The notes under the pieces are model-generated. The model ran no database searches. It was not told where the DNA came from and saw nothing but the letters and a program-made list of their open reading frames with translations. DNA of 64,000 nucleotides from NCBI RefSeq assembly GCF_000473085.1, contig NZ_AXBA01000028.1, forward strand, positions 1 to 64,000, written 5' to 3'. A program made the position numbers and the translations under genes. The DNA is from Azorhizobium doebereinerae UFLA1-100. Lineage in GTDB: Bacteria; Pseudomonadota; Alphaproteobacteria; Rhizobiales; Xanthobacteraceae. Below are positions 1 to 8,874 of this stretch, one piece after another; position 1 is the first letter of the stretch; the number at the start of each line of letters is the position of its first letter.

Positions 1-199
1 GGAAGACGGTGTTCCATTCTCCAAACAGCTCCGGCAGATCGCGCCAAGGCGAGCCGGTGCGCACGATCCACAGCACCGCCTCGATGAACATACGATTGTC
101 CCGGCCCGAAGAGCCGCGCGTCCGCTCGTCGCCGATGATGTGCGGCGCTATCCGCGCCCACTGCTCATCCCCAAGCACCAGTCGATCAAGAACACCCAT
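1..199 (-). CDS. IS5-family transposase, N-terminal fragment (runs off window)
   Basis: The 66 codons present begin at an ATG at 199 and read MGVLDRLVLGDEQWARIAPH, followed by segments with SGRDNR, FIEAVLWI and RTGSPWRDLPE. This is the typical N-terminal DUF4096-like domain of IS5/IS427 transposases, which precedes the DDE catalytic domain. The fragment contains no stop or frameshift, so the element may be intact outside the window. The catalytic residues lie beyond the edge and cannot be checked. The family assignment rests on the conserved SGRDNR and TGSPWRDLP motifs. Confidence 0.75.
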   Translation of the reverse strand, partial: MGVLDRLVLGDEQWARIAPHIIGDERTRGSSGRDNRMFIEAVLWIVRTGSPWRDLPELFGEWNTVF

Positions 200-268
200 C
201 GCTGCCTCATCAAAGGCAGCTTTGAATCACAGATCATTCAGCCCGGGAACCCCAAGAGTCCACACTAC
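1..268 (-). mobile_element. IS5-family insertion sequence, left part only
   Basis: This is the beginning of an IS5-type element whose remainder lies beyond the window edge. It holds the N-terminal part of a DDE transposase on the minus strand and about 70 bases of end sequence. Read on the minus strand, the end appears to start GGTAGTGTGGACTC next to a TA dinucleotide, which would fit the TA target preference of IS427-type elements. The exact terminus is inferred, because the other end and the target duplication are not visible. Confidence 0.6.
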
Positions 269-270
269 CT

Positions 271-322
271 AGAGCACGTTTCGTTCAAATAGCATCGCCA
301 TTTGAACGGTAAAGCGTTCTCT
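271..322. repeat. Palindromic intergenic repeat, full copy
   Basis: The core arms CGTTCAAATAGC (282-293) and GCCATTTGAACG (297-308) pair around a 3-base loop with one G-T type mismatch. The outer flanks (AGAGCACG at 271 and CGTTCTCT ending at 322) also pair imperfectly, giving a unit of about 52 bases. A second, half copy lies at 1004-1032 on the other side of the phosphatase gene. This is the style of short dispersed palindromic repeat common in rhizobial-type genomes. The IS end at about 268 directly abuts its CTAG border. Confidence 0.6.
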
Positions 323-337
323 CTCGCCCACTAGGAG

Positions 338-973
338 TCAGGCCGGCGGCGCCGGCGGCAGGTGCTCCGTGTGGCCGGTGTCGTTGAGCCGCAGCAGCTT
401 CGCCGGCCCCGTTCCAGCCCATTCCAGCACGGTGAGGTTGCAGGGGTCCTGGCCGATGTTCCAATAGGCGGACAGCGGCAGGTCGAGCAGGTGGATCAGC
501 AGCACGCGGTTGAAGCTGTCGTGCCCCACCAGCACCACGGTCTGCCCCTCGTGCGCCTCGGCCACGTGGCGCATCAGGTCGGCGGCGCGCACCGCCACGT
601 CCTGGAGCGATTCGCCGCCGGGAAAGCGCACCCGGTGCGGCGCCGCCCGCCATTGGGCATAGCGCGCGCCATGCTCGGCCTGCGCGGCTTCGTGGGTCTT
701 CCAGGTCCAGTCGCCATAATGGATGTCGGCGAGGGCGGGATGGGCCTGCGCCGCGCAGCCGGCGGCGGCGGCGATCTTCGCCCCGGTGGCGACGCAGCGG
801 CCGAGCGGGCTGGTGTAGATGGCCGACGGCTGCCAGCGCCCGGCGATGCGCGCCGCAACCGCCTCCGCCTGCGCCATGCCGGTGGGCGAAAGCTCAAGTT
901 CGATCTGCCCCCGGAAACGCTCCGGCGCGATGCCCGGCACATGGCCGTGGCGGGTAAGGACGAGCGTGGTCAC
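338..973 (-). CDS. Histidine phosphatase family protein
   Basis: This 211-residue cytoplasmic protein belongs to the phosphoglycerate-mutase-like histidine phosphatase superfamily, which transfers phosphate through a covalent phosphohistidine. The catalytic RHG is at residues 8-10. An acidic PGGES segment lies mid-protein, and the second catalytic His is in VGHDSFNRVLL. The length fits small single-domain members such as CobC- or GpmB-like phosphatases, but no substrate can be assigned. The start is GTG at 973 with GGGAG upstream, because the overlapping ATG at 975 runs straight into TGA. The gene stands alone, with a palindromic repeat copy on each side (271-322 and 1004-1032). Confidence 0.85.
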   Translation of the reverse strand: MTTLVLTRHGHVPGIAPERFRGQIELELSPTGMAQAEAVAARIAGRWQPSAIYTSPLGRCVATGAKIAAAAGCAAQAHPALADIHYGDWTWKTHEAAQAEHGARYAQWRAAPHRVRFPGGESLQDVAVRAADLMRHVAEAHEGQTVVLVGHDSFNRVLLIHLLDLPLSAYWNIGQDPCNLTVLEWAGTGPAKLLRLNDTGHTEHLPPAPPA

Positions 974-1003
974 ATGCGGTCTCCCGGCTGAGGCGCCGGC
1001 AAG

Positions 1004-1032
1004 CTAGAGCAGGTTCCGTTCAAATGGCACCG
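1004..1032. repeat. Half copy of the palindromic repeat at 271-322
   Basis: This 29-base segment matches 269-297 at 25 positions, including CTAGAGCA and CGTTCAAAT. Only the left half is present and the complementary arm is missing. Together with the full copy it brackets the histidine phosphatase gene. Confidence 0.55.
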
Positions 1033-1250
1033 TCCTGTGGCGGCAATGCCGGCGGGCCCGTTGCGCGATAGCCGCCGGCGCCCCCCCGCGCTCGCATGGG
1101 CTGCCACGCCGCGGCCACGCCGAATGCCCGGGGTGGCCACGTTTGCGCCCAGCTTTCCTCCCGTTCGGGAACCTAAGCTCGGCCGCAGAAGTTGGGGCTC
1201 GGAGCTTCGCACATGCAGCGCGGCCCGCCCGTCACACAGCCGGAGGAACC

Positions 1251-2786
1251 ATGGATCGCCGCCAGATGCTCAAGGGCGCCGCCACAGTGCCGTTTCTGTC
1301 CGTCCTCGGCGGGACGGGCTGGCAGGGGCTGGTCAGCCAGGCACAGGCGCAGGATCCGCAGGGCACGCCGTTCAGCCCCTCCACCGTGCGCCAGCTCGCC
1401 CGCGACCTGGCGCAGAAGCCCTACCAGGCGCCCGATACCAAGCTGCCGGCGGAGCTGGACAAGCTCAGCTACGACGACTACCGCAACATCCGCTTCAAGC
1501 CGGAAAAGTCGCTCTGGCGCGGCGACAACCTGCCGTTCGAGATGCAGCTCCTGCATCGCGGATTCCTGTTCCGCGACCGGGTGGACATCGCTCTCGTGGC
1601 CGACGGCAAGGCCCGCGCCCTGCCCTATGCGCAGGACTATTTCCGCTTCGACAACAAGCTGCCCGCCCCCGATCCCAAGCTCGACCTCGGCTTCTCCGGC
1701 TTCCGCCTGCACGCGCCCATGAACAGGCCGGACTATTTCGACGAGGTGGCGGTGTTCCAGGGCGCCAGCTATTTCCGCGCCGTGGCGAAGGGCCAGATCT
1801 ACGGCTCCTCGGCCCGTGGCCTCTCCATCAAGACCGGCGATCCCGGCGGCGAGGAATTCCCGGTCTTCAAGGCGTTCTGGGTCGAGGTGCCGCGCCCCCA
1901 GGCGGATTCCTGCGTCGTCCACGCGCTGCTCGACAGCCCGAGCGCCGCCGCCGCCTTCCGCTTCACCATCCGTCCCGGAACGGCCACCGACATGGCGGTG
2001 GAGATGACCCTCTATCCGCGCACCGACGTCGCCCAGTCGGGCCTCGCCACGCTGACCTCCATGTTCTTCTTCGCCCCCAACGACCGCAACGGCGTGGACG
2101 ACTTCCGCCCCGCGGTGCGCGATGCGGAGGGGCTGGCGCTCATCAACGGCGCCGGCGAGCGCATCTGGCGGCCGCTCACCAATCCGCAGCGGCTGGAATT
2201 CTCCGTCTTCATGGACACCAACACGCGCGGCTTCGGCCTGATGCAGCGCCAGCGCTCCTTCTTCGACTATCAGGACCTGGAGGCGCGCTACGAGCGCCGC
2301 CCCAGCGTCTGGGTGGAGCCCATCGGCGACTGGGGCGAGGGCGCCGTGCATCTCATCGAGATCCCCACCAAGGAGGAGATCCACGACAATATCGTCGCCT
2401 TCTGGCGGCCGAAGGAGCCGCTGAAGAAGGGCGGCGAATACAGCTATGTCTACCGCCTGCATTGGGGCTGGGACGGGCCGGATGCCGCCAAGCTCGGCCG
2501 CTTCGCCGCCACCCGCGCCGGCGCCGGCGCCTCGGGGCGGCAGTTCGTGCTCGACATCGTCGGCGAGAGCCTCGCCTCCATCCCCATGGAGGCGGTGCGG
2601 GCGGACGTCAGCGCCTCGGGCGGCGAGGTGCGCAACGTGGTGCTGGAACCCAATCCGGACATCAAGGGCTGGCGCCTCGCCTTCACGCTCGACCCGAAGA
2701 ACACCAGCCCCGTGGAACTGCGCGCCGTGGTGATGCGCGACCAGGAGCGGGTGTCCGAGACCTGGGTCTACCGATGGACGTCCTGA
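1251..2786 (+). CDS. opgG: Periplasmic glucan biosynthesis protein OpgG/OpgD family
   Basis: This 511-residue exported protein of the MdoG/OpgD family is needed to make osmoregulated periplasmic glucans. The N-terminus MDRRQMLKG carries a twin-arginine motif, a hydrophobic stretch and an AQAQ cleavage region, so Tat export is likely, as for E. coli OpgD. The mature part shows family hallmarks: EKSLWRG, GFSGFRLHAP, GASYFRAV, SARGLSI, GFGLMQRQRSF, RPSVWVEP and WVYRW near the end. The start at 1251 follows GGAGGAACC. The stop overlaps the start of opgH by 13 bases, indicating an operon and translational coupling. OpgG versus OpgD cannot be separated by eye, and the Tat signal leans towards OpgD. 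Confidence 0.9.
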   Translation: MDRRQMLKGAATVPFLSVLGGTGWQGLVSQAQAQDPQGTPFSPSTVRQLARDLAQKPYQAPDTKLPAELDKLSYDDYRNIRFKPEKSLWRGDNLPFEMQLLHRGFLFRDRVDIALVADGKARALPYAQDYFRFDNKLPAPDPKLDLGFSGFRLHAPMNRPDYFDEVAVFQGASYFRAVAKGQIYGSSARGLSIKTGDPGGEEFPVFKAFWVEVPRPQADSCVVHALLDSPSAAAAFRFTIRPGTATDMAVEMTLYPRTDVAQSGLATLTSMFFFAPNDRNGVDDFRPAVRDAEGLALINGAGERIWRPLTNPQRLEFSVFMDTNTRGFGLMQRQRSFFDYQDLEARYERRPSVWVEPIGDWGEGAVHLIEIPTKEEIHDNIVAFWRPKEPLKKGGEYSYVYRLHWGWDGPDAAKLGRFAATRAGAGASGRQFVLDIVGESLASIPMEAVRADVSASGGEVRNVVLEPNPDIKGWRLAFTLDPKNTSPVELRAVVMRDQERVSETWVYRWTS

Positions 2787-4942
2787 CCGGGCGCGCCGCG
2801 GGCACCGCCGCCATGGCCCCTCCCCCGGCACCGCTCATGCCGCCGGAGGCGCCGCTCGCCATGCCGGTGCAGGACCTGGCCCGCTGGACCCGTCCGGCGC
2901 GCCAGCCCTCCACCCGCCCCGCCGGCCTCTGGCTGCGCCGCCTCCTCGTCATGGGCGGGGCGGCGGGCATGACCATGGTCGCCGCCTGGCAGATGTATCT
3001 GGTACTCTCGGTGGGCGGGCTCACCCTGCTGGAAGCCGTGGTGCTGGCGCTCTTCGTCGTGCTGTTCGCCTGGATCTCGTTTTCCTGCACCAGCGCCGTC
3101 GGCGGCGCGATCGCGATGATCGGCCACGGCCGGCCGCTGGGCATCGATCCCCACGCTCCGCTGCCGCCGGTGACGCACCGGGTGGCGCTGCTCATGCCCA
3201 CCTATAACGAGGCGCCCGAGCGCGTGCTGGCCGGGCTCCAGGCGACCTACGAATCGCTCCAGGAGACCGGCGCCGGGGCATGGTTCGACGTCTTCATCCT
3301 GTCCGACACCACGGACCCGGACGCCTGGGTGGCCGAGGAGGCCGGCGTGCTGGCGCTGCGCGCGCGGCTGCGGGCGGAGTATCCCGGGGCAGAGCGCATC
3401 TTCTATCGCCGCCGGCCGAAGAATATCGACCGCAAGGCGGGCAATATCGGCGAATGGGTCACGCGCTTCGGCGGCGCCTATGAGAGCATGATCGTGCTCG
3501 ACGCCGACAGCGTCATGACCGGGGACGCCATCGTGCGCCTCGCCGCCGCCATGGAGGCGCACCCGGACGTGGGGCTGATCCAGACCCTGCCGATCATCGT
3601 CGGCGGGCGCACCCTGTTCGCCCGTGCGCAGCAGTTCGCCGGCCGCCTCTACGGCCCGCTGCTGGCGCAGGGGTTGGCGTGGTGGCACGGGGCGGACAGC
3701 AATTACTGGGGCCACAACGCCATCATCCGCGTCGCCGCCTTCGCCAGCGAGGCGGGCCTGCCGCACCTGAAGGGGCGCACGCCGTTCGGCGGGCACATCC
3801 TCAGCCACGACTTCATCGAAGCGGCGCTGATCCGGCGCGGCGGCTGGGGCGTGCACATGGTGCCCGGCCTGGAGGGCAGCTACGAGGAGGGCCCGCCCTC
3901 GCTCACCGACCTCGCCATCCGCGACCGGCGCTGGTGCCAGGGCAATCTCCAGCATGCGGCGGTGCTGCCCGCGCGCGGCCTCGCCTTCGCCAGCCGGGTG
4001 CACCTGCTCACCGGCATCGGCTCCTACATCACCTCGCCGCTGTGGCTGGTGCTGCTGCTGGTGGGCCTCGCCATCTCGGTGCAGGCGCGCTTCATCCCGC
4101 CGGACTATTTCCCCTCCGGCGCGACGCTGTTTCCGAGCTGGCCGGCGCAGGACCCGGTGCGCGCGGCCTGGGTGTTCGCCGGCACCATGGCGGTGCTGCT
4201 GCTGCCGAAGTTCATCGCCTATGCGCTGCTGCTGTTCAGCGCCCGGCGGCGCGGCTTCGGCGGCGGGCTCGCGGCCTTCGCCGGGCTTGTGGTGGAGACG
4301 CTGATCTCCGGCCTTGCCGCCCCCATCCTCATGGTCGTGCAGTCCGGTGGGGTGGCGGGCATTCTCCTGGGCCGCGACGCCGGCTGGCAGCCGCAGCGGC
4401 GCGACGACGGCTCGGTGCCGTTCACGGACACGCTGCGCCGCTACGCCACCGAGACCCTCCTCGGCCTCGTGCTGGCGGTGACTGCGTGGCTGATCGCGGT
4501 GGAGCTGTTCTACTGGATGCTGCCGGTCATCCTCGGCCTGGTGCTGGCGGTGCCCATCGCCGCCGGCACGGCGCGGCGCGGCTGGGGCGCCGCCTTCGCC
4601 CGGCTCGGCCTGCTGCGCACGCCGGAGGAGAGGGACCCGCCCGCCGTGCTGCAACGCGCCCGCGCGCTGTCGGAGCAGCTCGCCGCCACCGGCCCGGTGC
4701 CGGAAGCGGTCGGCCGGCTGGCCGCCGACCCGGCGCTGCTCGCCGCCCACCGCGCGATGCTGCCATCCGGCGGCCTGCGCCCCAAGGGCGACGTCGGCGT
4801 GGAGCGGCTGGTGGGACTGGCCAAGGTGGAGGATGCGGAGACGCTGGCCGAGGCGCTGGCCGGTCTCACCGCGCGGGAGAAGGCCGCCGTGCTGGGCGAT
4901 GCCACGGGGCTCGACCGGCTGCTGGCGCTGGCGCGGGCCTGA
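2774..4942 (+). CDS. opgH: Glucans biosynthesis glucosyltransferase MdoH/OpgH
   Basis: This 722-residue inner-membrane family 2 glycosyltransferase polymerises UDP-glucose into the beta-glucan backbone. Hydrophobic segments near residues 60-110 precede a cytoplasmic catalytic domain with MPTYNE, LDADS (242-246) and the acceptor-site box RDRRWCQ (383-389). Several membrane segments follow at about 410-620, then a hydrophilic tail. The length is shorter than E. coli OpgH (about 850), mainly through reduced termini. The ATG at 2774 lies inside the end of opgG. It is the second gene of a two-gene operon, and no opgC- or opgB-like modifying gene is nearby. Confidence 0.92.
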   Translation: MDVLTGRAAGTAAMAPPPAPLMPPEAPLAMPVQDLARWTRPARQPSTRPAGLWLRRLLVMGGAAGMTMVAAWQMYLVLSVGGLTLLEAVVLALFVVLFAWISFSCTSAVGGAIAMIGHGRPLGIDPHAPLPPVTHRVALLMPTYNEAPERVLAGLQATYESLQETGAGAWFDVFILSDTTDPDAWVAEEAGVLALRARLRAEYPGAERIFYRRRPKNIDRKAGNIGEWVTRFGGAYESMIVLDADSVMTGDAIVRLAAAMEAHPDVGLIQTLPIIVGGRTLFARAQQFAGRLYGPLLAQGLAWWHGADSNYWGHNAIIRVAAFASEAGLPHLKGRTPFGGHILSHDFIEAALIRRGGWGVHMVPGLEGSYEEGPPSLTDLAIRDRRWCQGNLQHAAVLPARGLAFASRVHLLTGIGSYITSPLWLVLLLVGLAISVQARFIPPDYFPSGATLFPSWPAQDPVRAAWVFAGTMAVLLLPKFIAYALLLFSARRRGFGGGLAAFAGLVVETLISGLAAPILMVVQSGGVAGILLGRDAGWQPQRRDDGSVPFTDTLRRYATETLLGLVLAVTAWLIAVELFYWMLPVILGLVLAVPIAAGTARRGWGAAFARLGLLRTPEERDPPAVLQRARALSEQLAATGPVPEAVGRLAADPALLAAHRAMLPSGGLRPKGDVGVERLVGLAKVEDAETLAEALAGLTAREKAAVLGDATGLDRLLALARA

Positions 4943-4951
4943 GCGCCGGGC

Positions 4952-5335
4952 TCAGACCTCCGCCTCGGCGTGGGTGCCGAGGTCTTTGCGCTCCGAGCCC
5001 TTCTTCTGATAGGCGATGAAGGCGTCCTTGGCGCGGCGGAACTCGGCCGCCAGCGCCGCCTCGGCGCGGCCTTGCGCGCCCGGCTTGGCATTGCCGCGCC
5101 GCATCTCGAAGGCGATGACATAGTCGCGATAGACCCGGATGGGGGCATCGCACAGGCCGACCGCGACCACGCCGAAATCCTCCAGCGGCACCTTCTGCTC
5201 GCCGAGCTTCATCACGCTGTCGTCGAAGCAGCGGCGCAGGCCGTCCTGCTCCTTGCCGGCATAGGGCTGCTGCTGCGCCCCGGCCGGCGCCGCCAGCGCC
5301 AGCACGAACAGAAGGGTCAGAGCCGAACGGCGCAT
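4952..5335 (-). CDS. Small secreted protein of unknown function
   Basis: This 127-residue protein was not recognised. The ATG at 5335 gives a clear Sec signal peptide (MRRSALTLLFVLALAAPAGA) with cleavage expected before QQQPY. The mature part of about 107 residues has two cysteines (in RRCFDDS and VGLCDAP), which could form one disulfide, and a charged, helical C-terminal half rich in Ala, Glu and Lys. It is convergent with opgH, ending 9 bases away, so no shared regulation with the glucan operon is implied. A longer in-frame reading upstream lacks the signal peptide at its start and was not chosen. Confidence 0.65.
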   Translation of the reverse strand: MRRSALTLLFVLALAAPAGAQQQPYAGKEQDGLRRCFDDSVMKLGEQKVPLEDFGVVAVGLCDAPIRVYRDYVIAFEMRRGNAKPGAQGRAEAALAAEFRRAKDAFIAYQKKGSERKDLGTHAEAEV

Positions 5336-5405
5336 TACAGCATCCTCTGGAATGATATTGGGCCGGACCGGCCGTTGGATGTACGGCGGCAGCCGCGCAA
5401 AGCTA

Positions 5406-6527
5406 TCACGAACGCGCCTCAAGCGTCGCATCCGCGGCCTCGGGCGTCGCATCCGCCCGGGCGAAGAACATGGTGACCCGCACGCCCGCGCCGGGACGGG
5501 AGTCCACCGTGACCGAGGCATTGGCGTTGTCGCGCAGGGAATTGACGATCAGCGCGCCCAGCTTGCCGGTGCGCGGCCACGCGGCGCCCTCGGGCAGGCC
5601 GATGCCGTCGTCCGCCACCACCACCCGGCAGCCGTGCGCGTCCACCAGGCTGTGCAGCGTGATGGTGCCGCCCTCGCGGCCGATGAAGGCGTGCTTCAGG
5701 GCGTTGGTGAGCAGCTCGTTGACCGCAAGGCCGGTGGGCATGGCCACGTTGATCGAGACCGGCCAGGTATCCACCTTCATGTCGAGCCGGATGCCCTCCA
5801 CCGCATGGGCGCCCATCACCGCCGAGGCGATCTGGCTGAGGTAGACGCCAAGATCGATGACCTGCCCCTTCTCTTCGTCGGAGAGCGAGCGGTAGAGCAG
5901 CGCCAGCGCCTCCACTCGTCCGGCGAGGCGGTCGAACCGCTCGCTCGCCGCCTCGTCGGAGAGGTTGCGCGATTCCAGGCGGATCAGCGCGGTGATCATC
6001 TGCAGGTTGTTCTTGACCCGGTGCTGCAACTCCTTGAGCAGCGTGTCCTGGTCGCGGATCCGCGTGCGCAGGCTCTGCTCCTCGGCGCCGGAGCGGCCGG
6101 TCTCCACCAAAGCGACGAGGCGGAACAGCGGCGCGCCGCCGTCGTCCTCGATCACGTTCGACCAGGCGTCGACGCGCAGCTCGGCGCCGTCGCGGGGCAG
6201 CACGAAGGCGCCGATGAAATCCTCGTCGCGGGCGATGGCCGCGCCGAGCGCGCGATCCGCATCCTCCGCCGCATGGCCGGGCAGGTCGGCCCAGCCGCGG
6301 CCGATCACGGCGGCGGCGGCCTGCCCGGTCAGGCGCTCGAATTCCAGATTGGCATAGATGATCCGCTCGCCCGCGGGCGGATCCGGCAGGTTCAATTCCG
6401 CAACCGCGATGGCCACCGGCACCTGGTCCAGGAACTGCTTGAACCGGCGGTCCTCCAGCGCGTCCGCCAGATCGTCGGCATCAAGCAGATGCTCGACGGG
6501 AGTGCCACTGTCCTTCTCCGCTGTCAT
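5406..6527 (-). CDS. PAS/LOV-like sensor histidine kinase, HisKA_2 family
   Basis: This 373-residue soluble sensor kinase has no membrane segment. Residues about 25-145 form a PAS domain. HisKA_2 follows with the phospho-acceptor His169 in ELQHRVKNNLQM, then HATPase_c with ELLTNALKHAF and DDGIGLP. HisKA_2/HWE kinases in alphaproteobacteria often feed the PhyR general stress response, but no response regulator is adjacent. The PAS core resembles LOV domains (ANLEFERLTG, then IGRGWADLPG at 75-84), yet the position of the photoactive Cys is Trp79, so blue-light flavin chemistry is not expected. The ATG at 6527 is chosen because the PAS begins soon after it. Confidence 0.85.
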   Translation of the reverse strand: MTAEKDSGTPVEHLLDADDLADALEDRRFKQFLDQVPVAIAVAELNLPDPPAGERIIYANLEFERLTGQAAAAVIGRGWADLPGHAAEDADRALGAAIARDEDFIGAFVLPRDGAELRVDAWSNVIEDDGGAPLFRLVALVETGRSGAEEQSLRTRIRDQDTLLKELQHRVKNNLQMITALIRLESRNLSDEAASERFDRLAGRVEALALLYRSLSDEEKGQVIDLGVYLSQIASAVMGAHAVEGIRLDMKVDTWPVSINVAMPTGLAVNELLTNALKHAFIGREGGTITLHSLVDAHGCRVVVADDGIGLPEGAAWPRTGKLGALIVNSLRDNANASVTVDSRPGAGVRVTMFFARADATPEAADATLEARS

Positions 6528-6593
6528 GCTACAGTCAAGACCTCGCTTCCCGCGCTCGATAGTAACAGTCGCGGCTTTTCTGCGAAACGCCTT

Positions 6594-6623
6594 TTTACCA
6601 CTCGCCAAGGTTGGTACTATACT
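6594..6623 (+). promoter_or_regulatory. Candidate sigma70-type promoter for the dehydratase gene
   Basis: TTTACC at 6594-6599 and TATACT at 6618-6623 are separated by 18 bases in the divergent intergenic region. They lie about 105 bases before the dehydratase start at 6728. The assignment rests on pattern alone. Confidence 0.3.
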
Positions 6624-6727
6624 GCGCGCCGCCGCCGCAAGCTTTGCCACGGCGACCCCGCGCCCACGTTGACATTCCCGCCACCGCCCCGAATGGTCGC
6701 AGCAAAGACGGCACCAGGGAGACGGGC

Positions 6728-8434
6728 ATGGCCAAGGGATTGCGCAAGGGGCTGACGAGCTATGGCGACGCGGGCTTCTCGCTGTTCCTGCGCAAGGCCT
6801 TCATCAAGGCCATGGGCTATTCCGACGACGCGCTGGAGCGGCCGATCGTCGGCATCACCAACACCTATTCCGACTTCAACCCCTGCCACGGCAACGTGCC
6901 GGCGCTGATCGAAGCGGCCAAGCGCGGGGTGATGCTGGCCGGCGCCATGCCCATGGTGTTCCCCACCATCTCCATCCACGAGAGCTTCGCCCACCCCACC
7001 TCCATGTATCTGCGCAACCTCATGGCCATGGACACGGAGGAGATGCTCCGCGCCCAGCCCATGGACGCGGCCATCGTCATCGGCGGCTGCGACAAGACGC
7101 TGCCGGCGCAGATCATGGCGGCGGCGAGCGTGGACCTGCCCACCGTGGTCCTCCCGGTCGGCCCCATGGTGGTGGGCCATCACAAGGGCGAGGTGCTGGG
7201 CGCCTGCACCGACTGCCGGCGGCTGTGGGCGGCGCACCGCGCCGGCACCATGGACGAACAGGAGATCGCCGCGGTCAACGCCCGCCTCGCCCCCTCGGTG
7301 GGCACCTGCATGGTCATGGGCACGGCCAGCACCATGGCCGCCGTGATCGAGGCCATGGGCCTCGCGCTGCCCATGAGCGCCACCATCCCCGCGCCGCATG
7401 CGGAGCGCATCCGCCTCGCCGAGGCCAGCGGCGCGCTGGCCGCCCGGATGGCGGCGAGCGGCGCGCCGCGCCCCAGCGACCTCATCACCGCGCGGTCGCT
7501 GCGCAATGCGGCGGTGGTGCTCCAGGCCATCGGCGGCTCCACCAACGGCGTCATCCACCTTGCCGCCATCGCCGGCCGGCTCGGCCTGCCGTTCGACCTC
7601 GGCATGCTGGACGCGCTGGGCCGCGAGGTGCCGGTGCTGGTGGACCTGAAGCCTTCCGGCGCCCACTACATGGAGCATTTCCACCATGCCGGCGGCGTGC
7701 CCCGGCTGCTGGCCCGGCTCGGCGACCTGATCGACCTCGACACCCCGACCGTCTCCGGCGCGAGCCTGCGCGAGATCGCCGCGAGCGCCGAGGACGTGCC
7801 CGGACAGGACGTGATCCGCCCGCGCGGAAACCCGATCAAGCCGCAGGGCTCCATGGCCGTGCTCCACGGCAACCTCGCCCCCGGCGGGGCCATCATCAAG
7901 CAGGCCGCCGCCTCCCCCGCCCTCACCCAGCACACCGGCCGGGCGGTGGTGTTCGAGAATGTGGAGGACATGGCGCGGCGCATCGACGATCCCGCGCTCG
8001 ATGTGGCCGCCGACGACGTGCTGGTGCTGCGCAACACCGGCCCCCGTGGCGCACCGGGCATGCCGGAGGCGGGCTATCTGCCGATACCGTTGAAGCTGGC
8101 CCGCGCCGGGGTGAAGGACATGGTGCGCGTCTCCGACGCGCGCATGAGCGGCACCGCCTTCGGCACCATCGTCCTGCACATCACGCCGGAGGCCGCCGTG
8201 GGCGGGCCGCTGGCGCTGGTGGAAACCGGCGACGCCATCCGGCTCGACCTCGCCGGCCGGCGTATTGATCTGCTGATCGACGAGGCCGAGCTGGCCCGGC
8301 GCGCCGCCGCGCTGGCCGCCCGGCCGCAAGCCACCGCCCCGGCGCGGGGCTACGCGCGCCTGTTCGACGCCGCCGTGCTCCAGGCCGACCTCGGCTGCGA
8401 CTTCGACTTCCTGGTGCCGCCGCCCCGGGACTGA
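6728..8434 (+). CDS. IlvD/Edd family dehydratase (probable sugar-acid or dihydroxy-acid dehydratase)
   Basis: This 568-residue iron-sulfur dehydratase removes water from a 2,3-dihydroxy acid to give a 2-keto acid. Cluster-ligand cysteines are visible in DFNPCHGN, GGCDKTLPA and SVGTCMVMGTAST. The segment GACTDCRRLW resembles the sugar-acid branch (arabonate or xylonate dehydratases) more than branched-chain IlvD. The length (about 570) is usual. The start MAKGLRKGLTSYGD at 6728 fits the family N-terminus. It is the only gene in its unit, divergent from the histidine kinase, so the substrate cannot be read from context. Branched-chain amino-acid biosynthesis remains possible but is less likely. 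Confidence 0.85.
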   Translation: MAKGLRKGLTSYGDAGFSLFLRKAFIKAMGYSDDALERPIVGITNTYSDFNPCHGNVPALIEAAKRGVMLAGAMPMVFPTISIHESFAHPTSMYLRNLMAMDTEEMLRAQPMDAAIVIGGCDKTLPAQIMAAASVDLPTVVLPVGPMVVGHHKGEVLGACTDCRRLWAAHRAGTMDEQEIAAVNARLAPSVGTCMVMGTASTMAAVIEAMGLALPMSATIPAPHAERIRLAEASGALAARMAASGAPRPSDLITARSLRNAAVVLQAIGGSTNGVIHLAAIAGRLGLPFDLGMLDALGREVPVLVDLKPSGAHYMEHFHHAGGVPRLLARLGDLIDLDTPTVSGASLREIAASAEDVPGQDVIRPRGNPIKPQGSMAVLHGNLAPGGAIIKQAAASPALTQHTGRAVVFENVEDMARRIDDPALDVAADDVLVLRNTGPRGAPGMPEAGYLPIPLKLARAGVKDMVRVSDARMSGTAFGTIVLHITPEAAVGGPLALVETGDAIRLDLAGRRIDLLIDEAELARRAAALAARPQATAPARGYARLFDAAVLQADLGCDFDFLVPPPRD

Positions 8435-8874
8435 CCGTCGCGGCAGAGCATCCGCCCACCGGACGCAAGCTCTCCCGCCGCGCACGGCGGTGTACTTTGA
8501 TACCTTCTTTGCATGCTATTTAGATGGCTATTGACAGCCGGCCGGGTTCCGCCAGTTTAAGGACCGGGATCGGCACGCCGTTTATTTCTTCGCACTGCAA
8601 AAATGATGAAATTGAAGGTCAATACACCGGCGCGCAGCGCTTCGGACGGGGATTCGAATCGCGACTGTGCAGTCCTGCGCGGCTCCGAGGGCCCCGGCCT
8701 CACCTTCCACGCCAAGCCGCGCCCGCACGCCTTGCCGGAAGACGCTGACCTCGCCGCCCCGCCGCGAGAGCGATTGACACGCCACCGCGATTTCTCCGGG
8801 CACGAGACCTTTCGCAACATCATGCGCATCCCCGGCGCGAAGCCGGCCGCCGGCGGCCTGCGCGAGGCCAGGCG
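8435..8874. other. 440-base spacer, relatively AT-rich, with at most one doubtful small gene
   Basis: This is the longest gap in the left third of the window. Around 8490-8630 it is clearly richer in A+T than its surroundings and probably holds the promoter of the sulfotransferase gene. I see no RNA gene and no strong hairpin. One short frame (8603-8878) is listed separately with low confidence. Confidence 0.5.

Noticed and set aside
5406-6527. Blue-light LOV photoreceptor
   Set aside because: The conserved adduct cysteine is replaced by tryptophan, so a classical LOV photocycle is not expected.
8648-8662. tRNA-like T-loop GATTCGAATC, possible tRNA or attachment site
   Set aside because: The flanks do not form a T-stem or acceptor stem and no integrase is nearby. 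The palindrome GATTCGAATC explains the likeness.
8524-8748. Small open frame in the spacer before the sulfotransferase
   Set aside because: No ribosome binding site, low-complexity C-terminus and overlap with the alternative frame at 8603. No support for coding.
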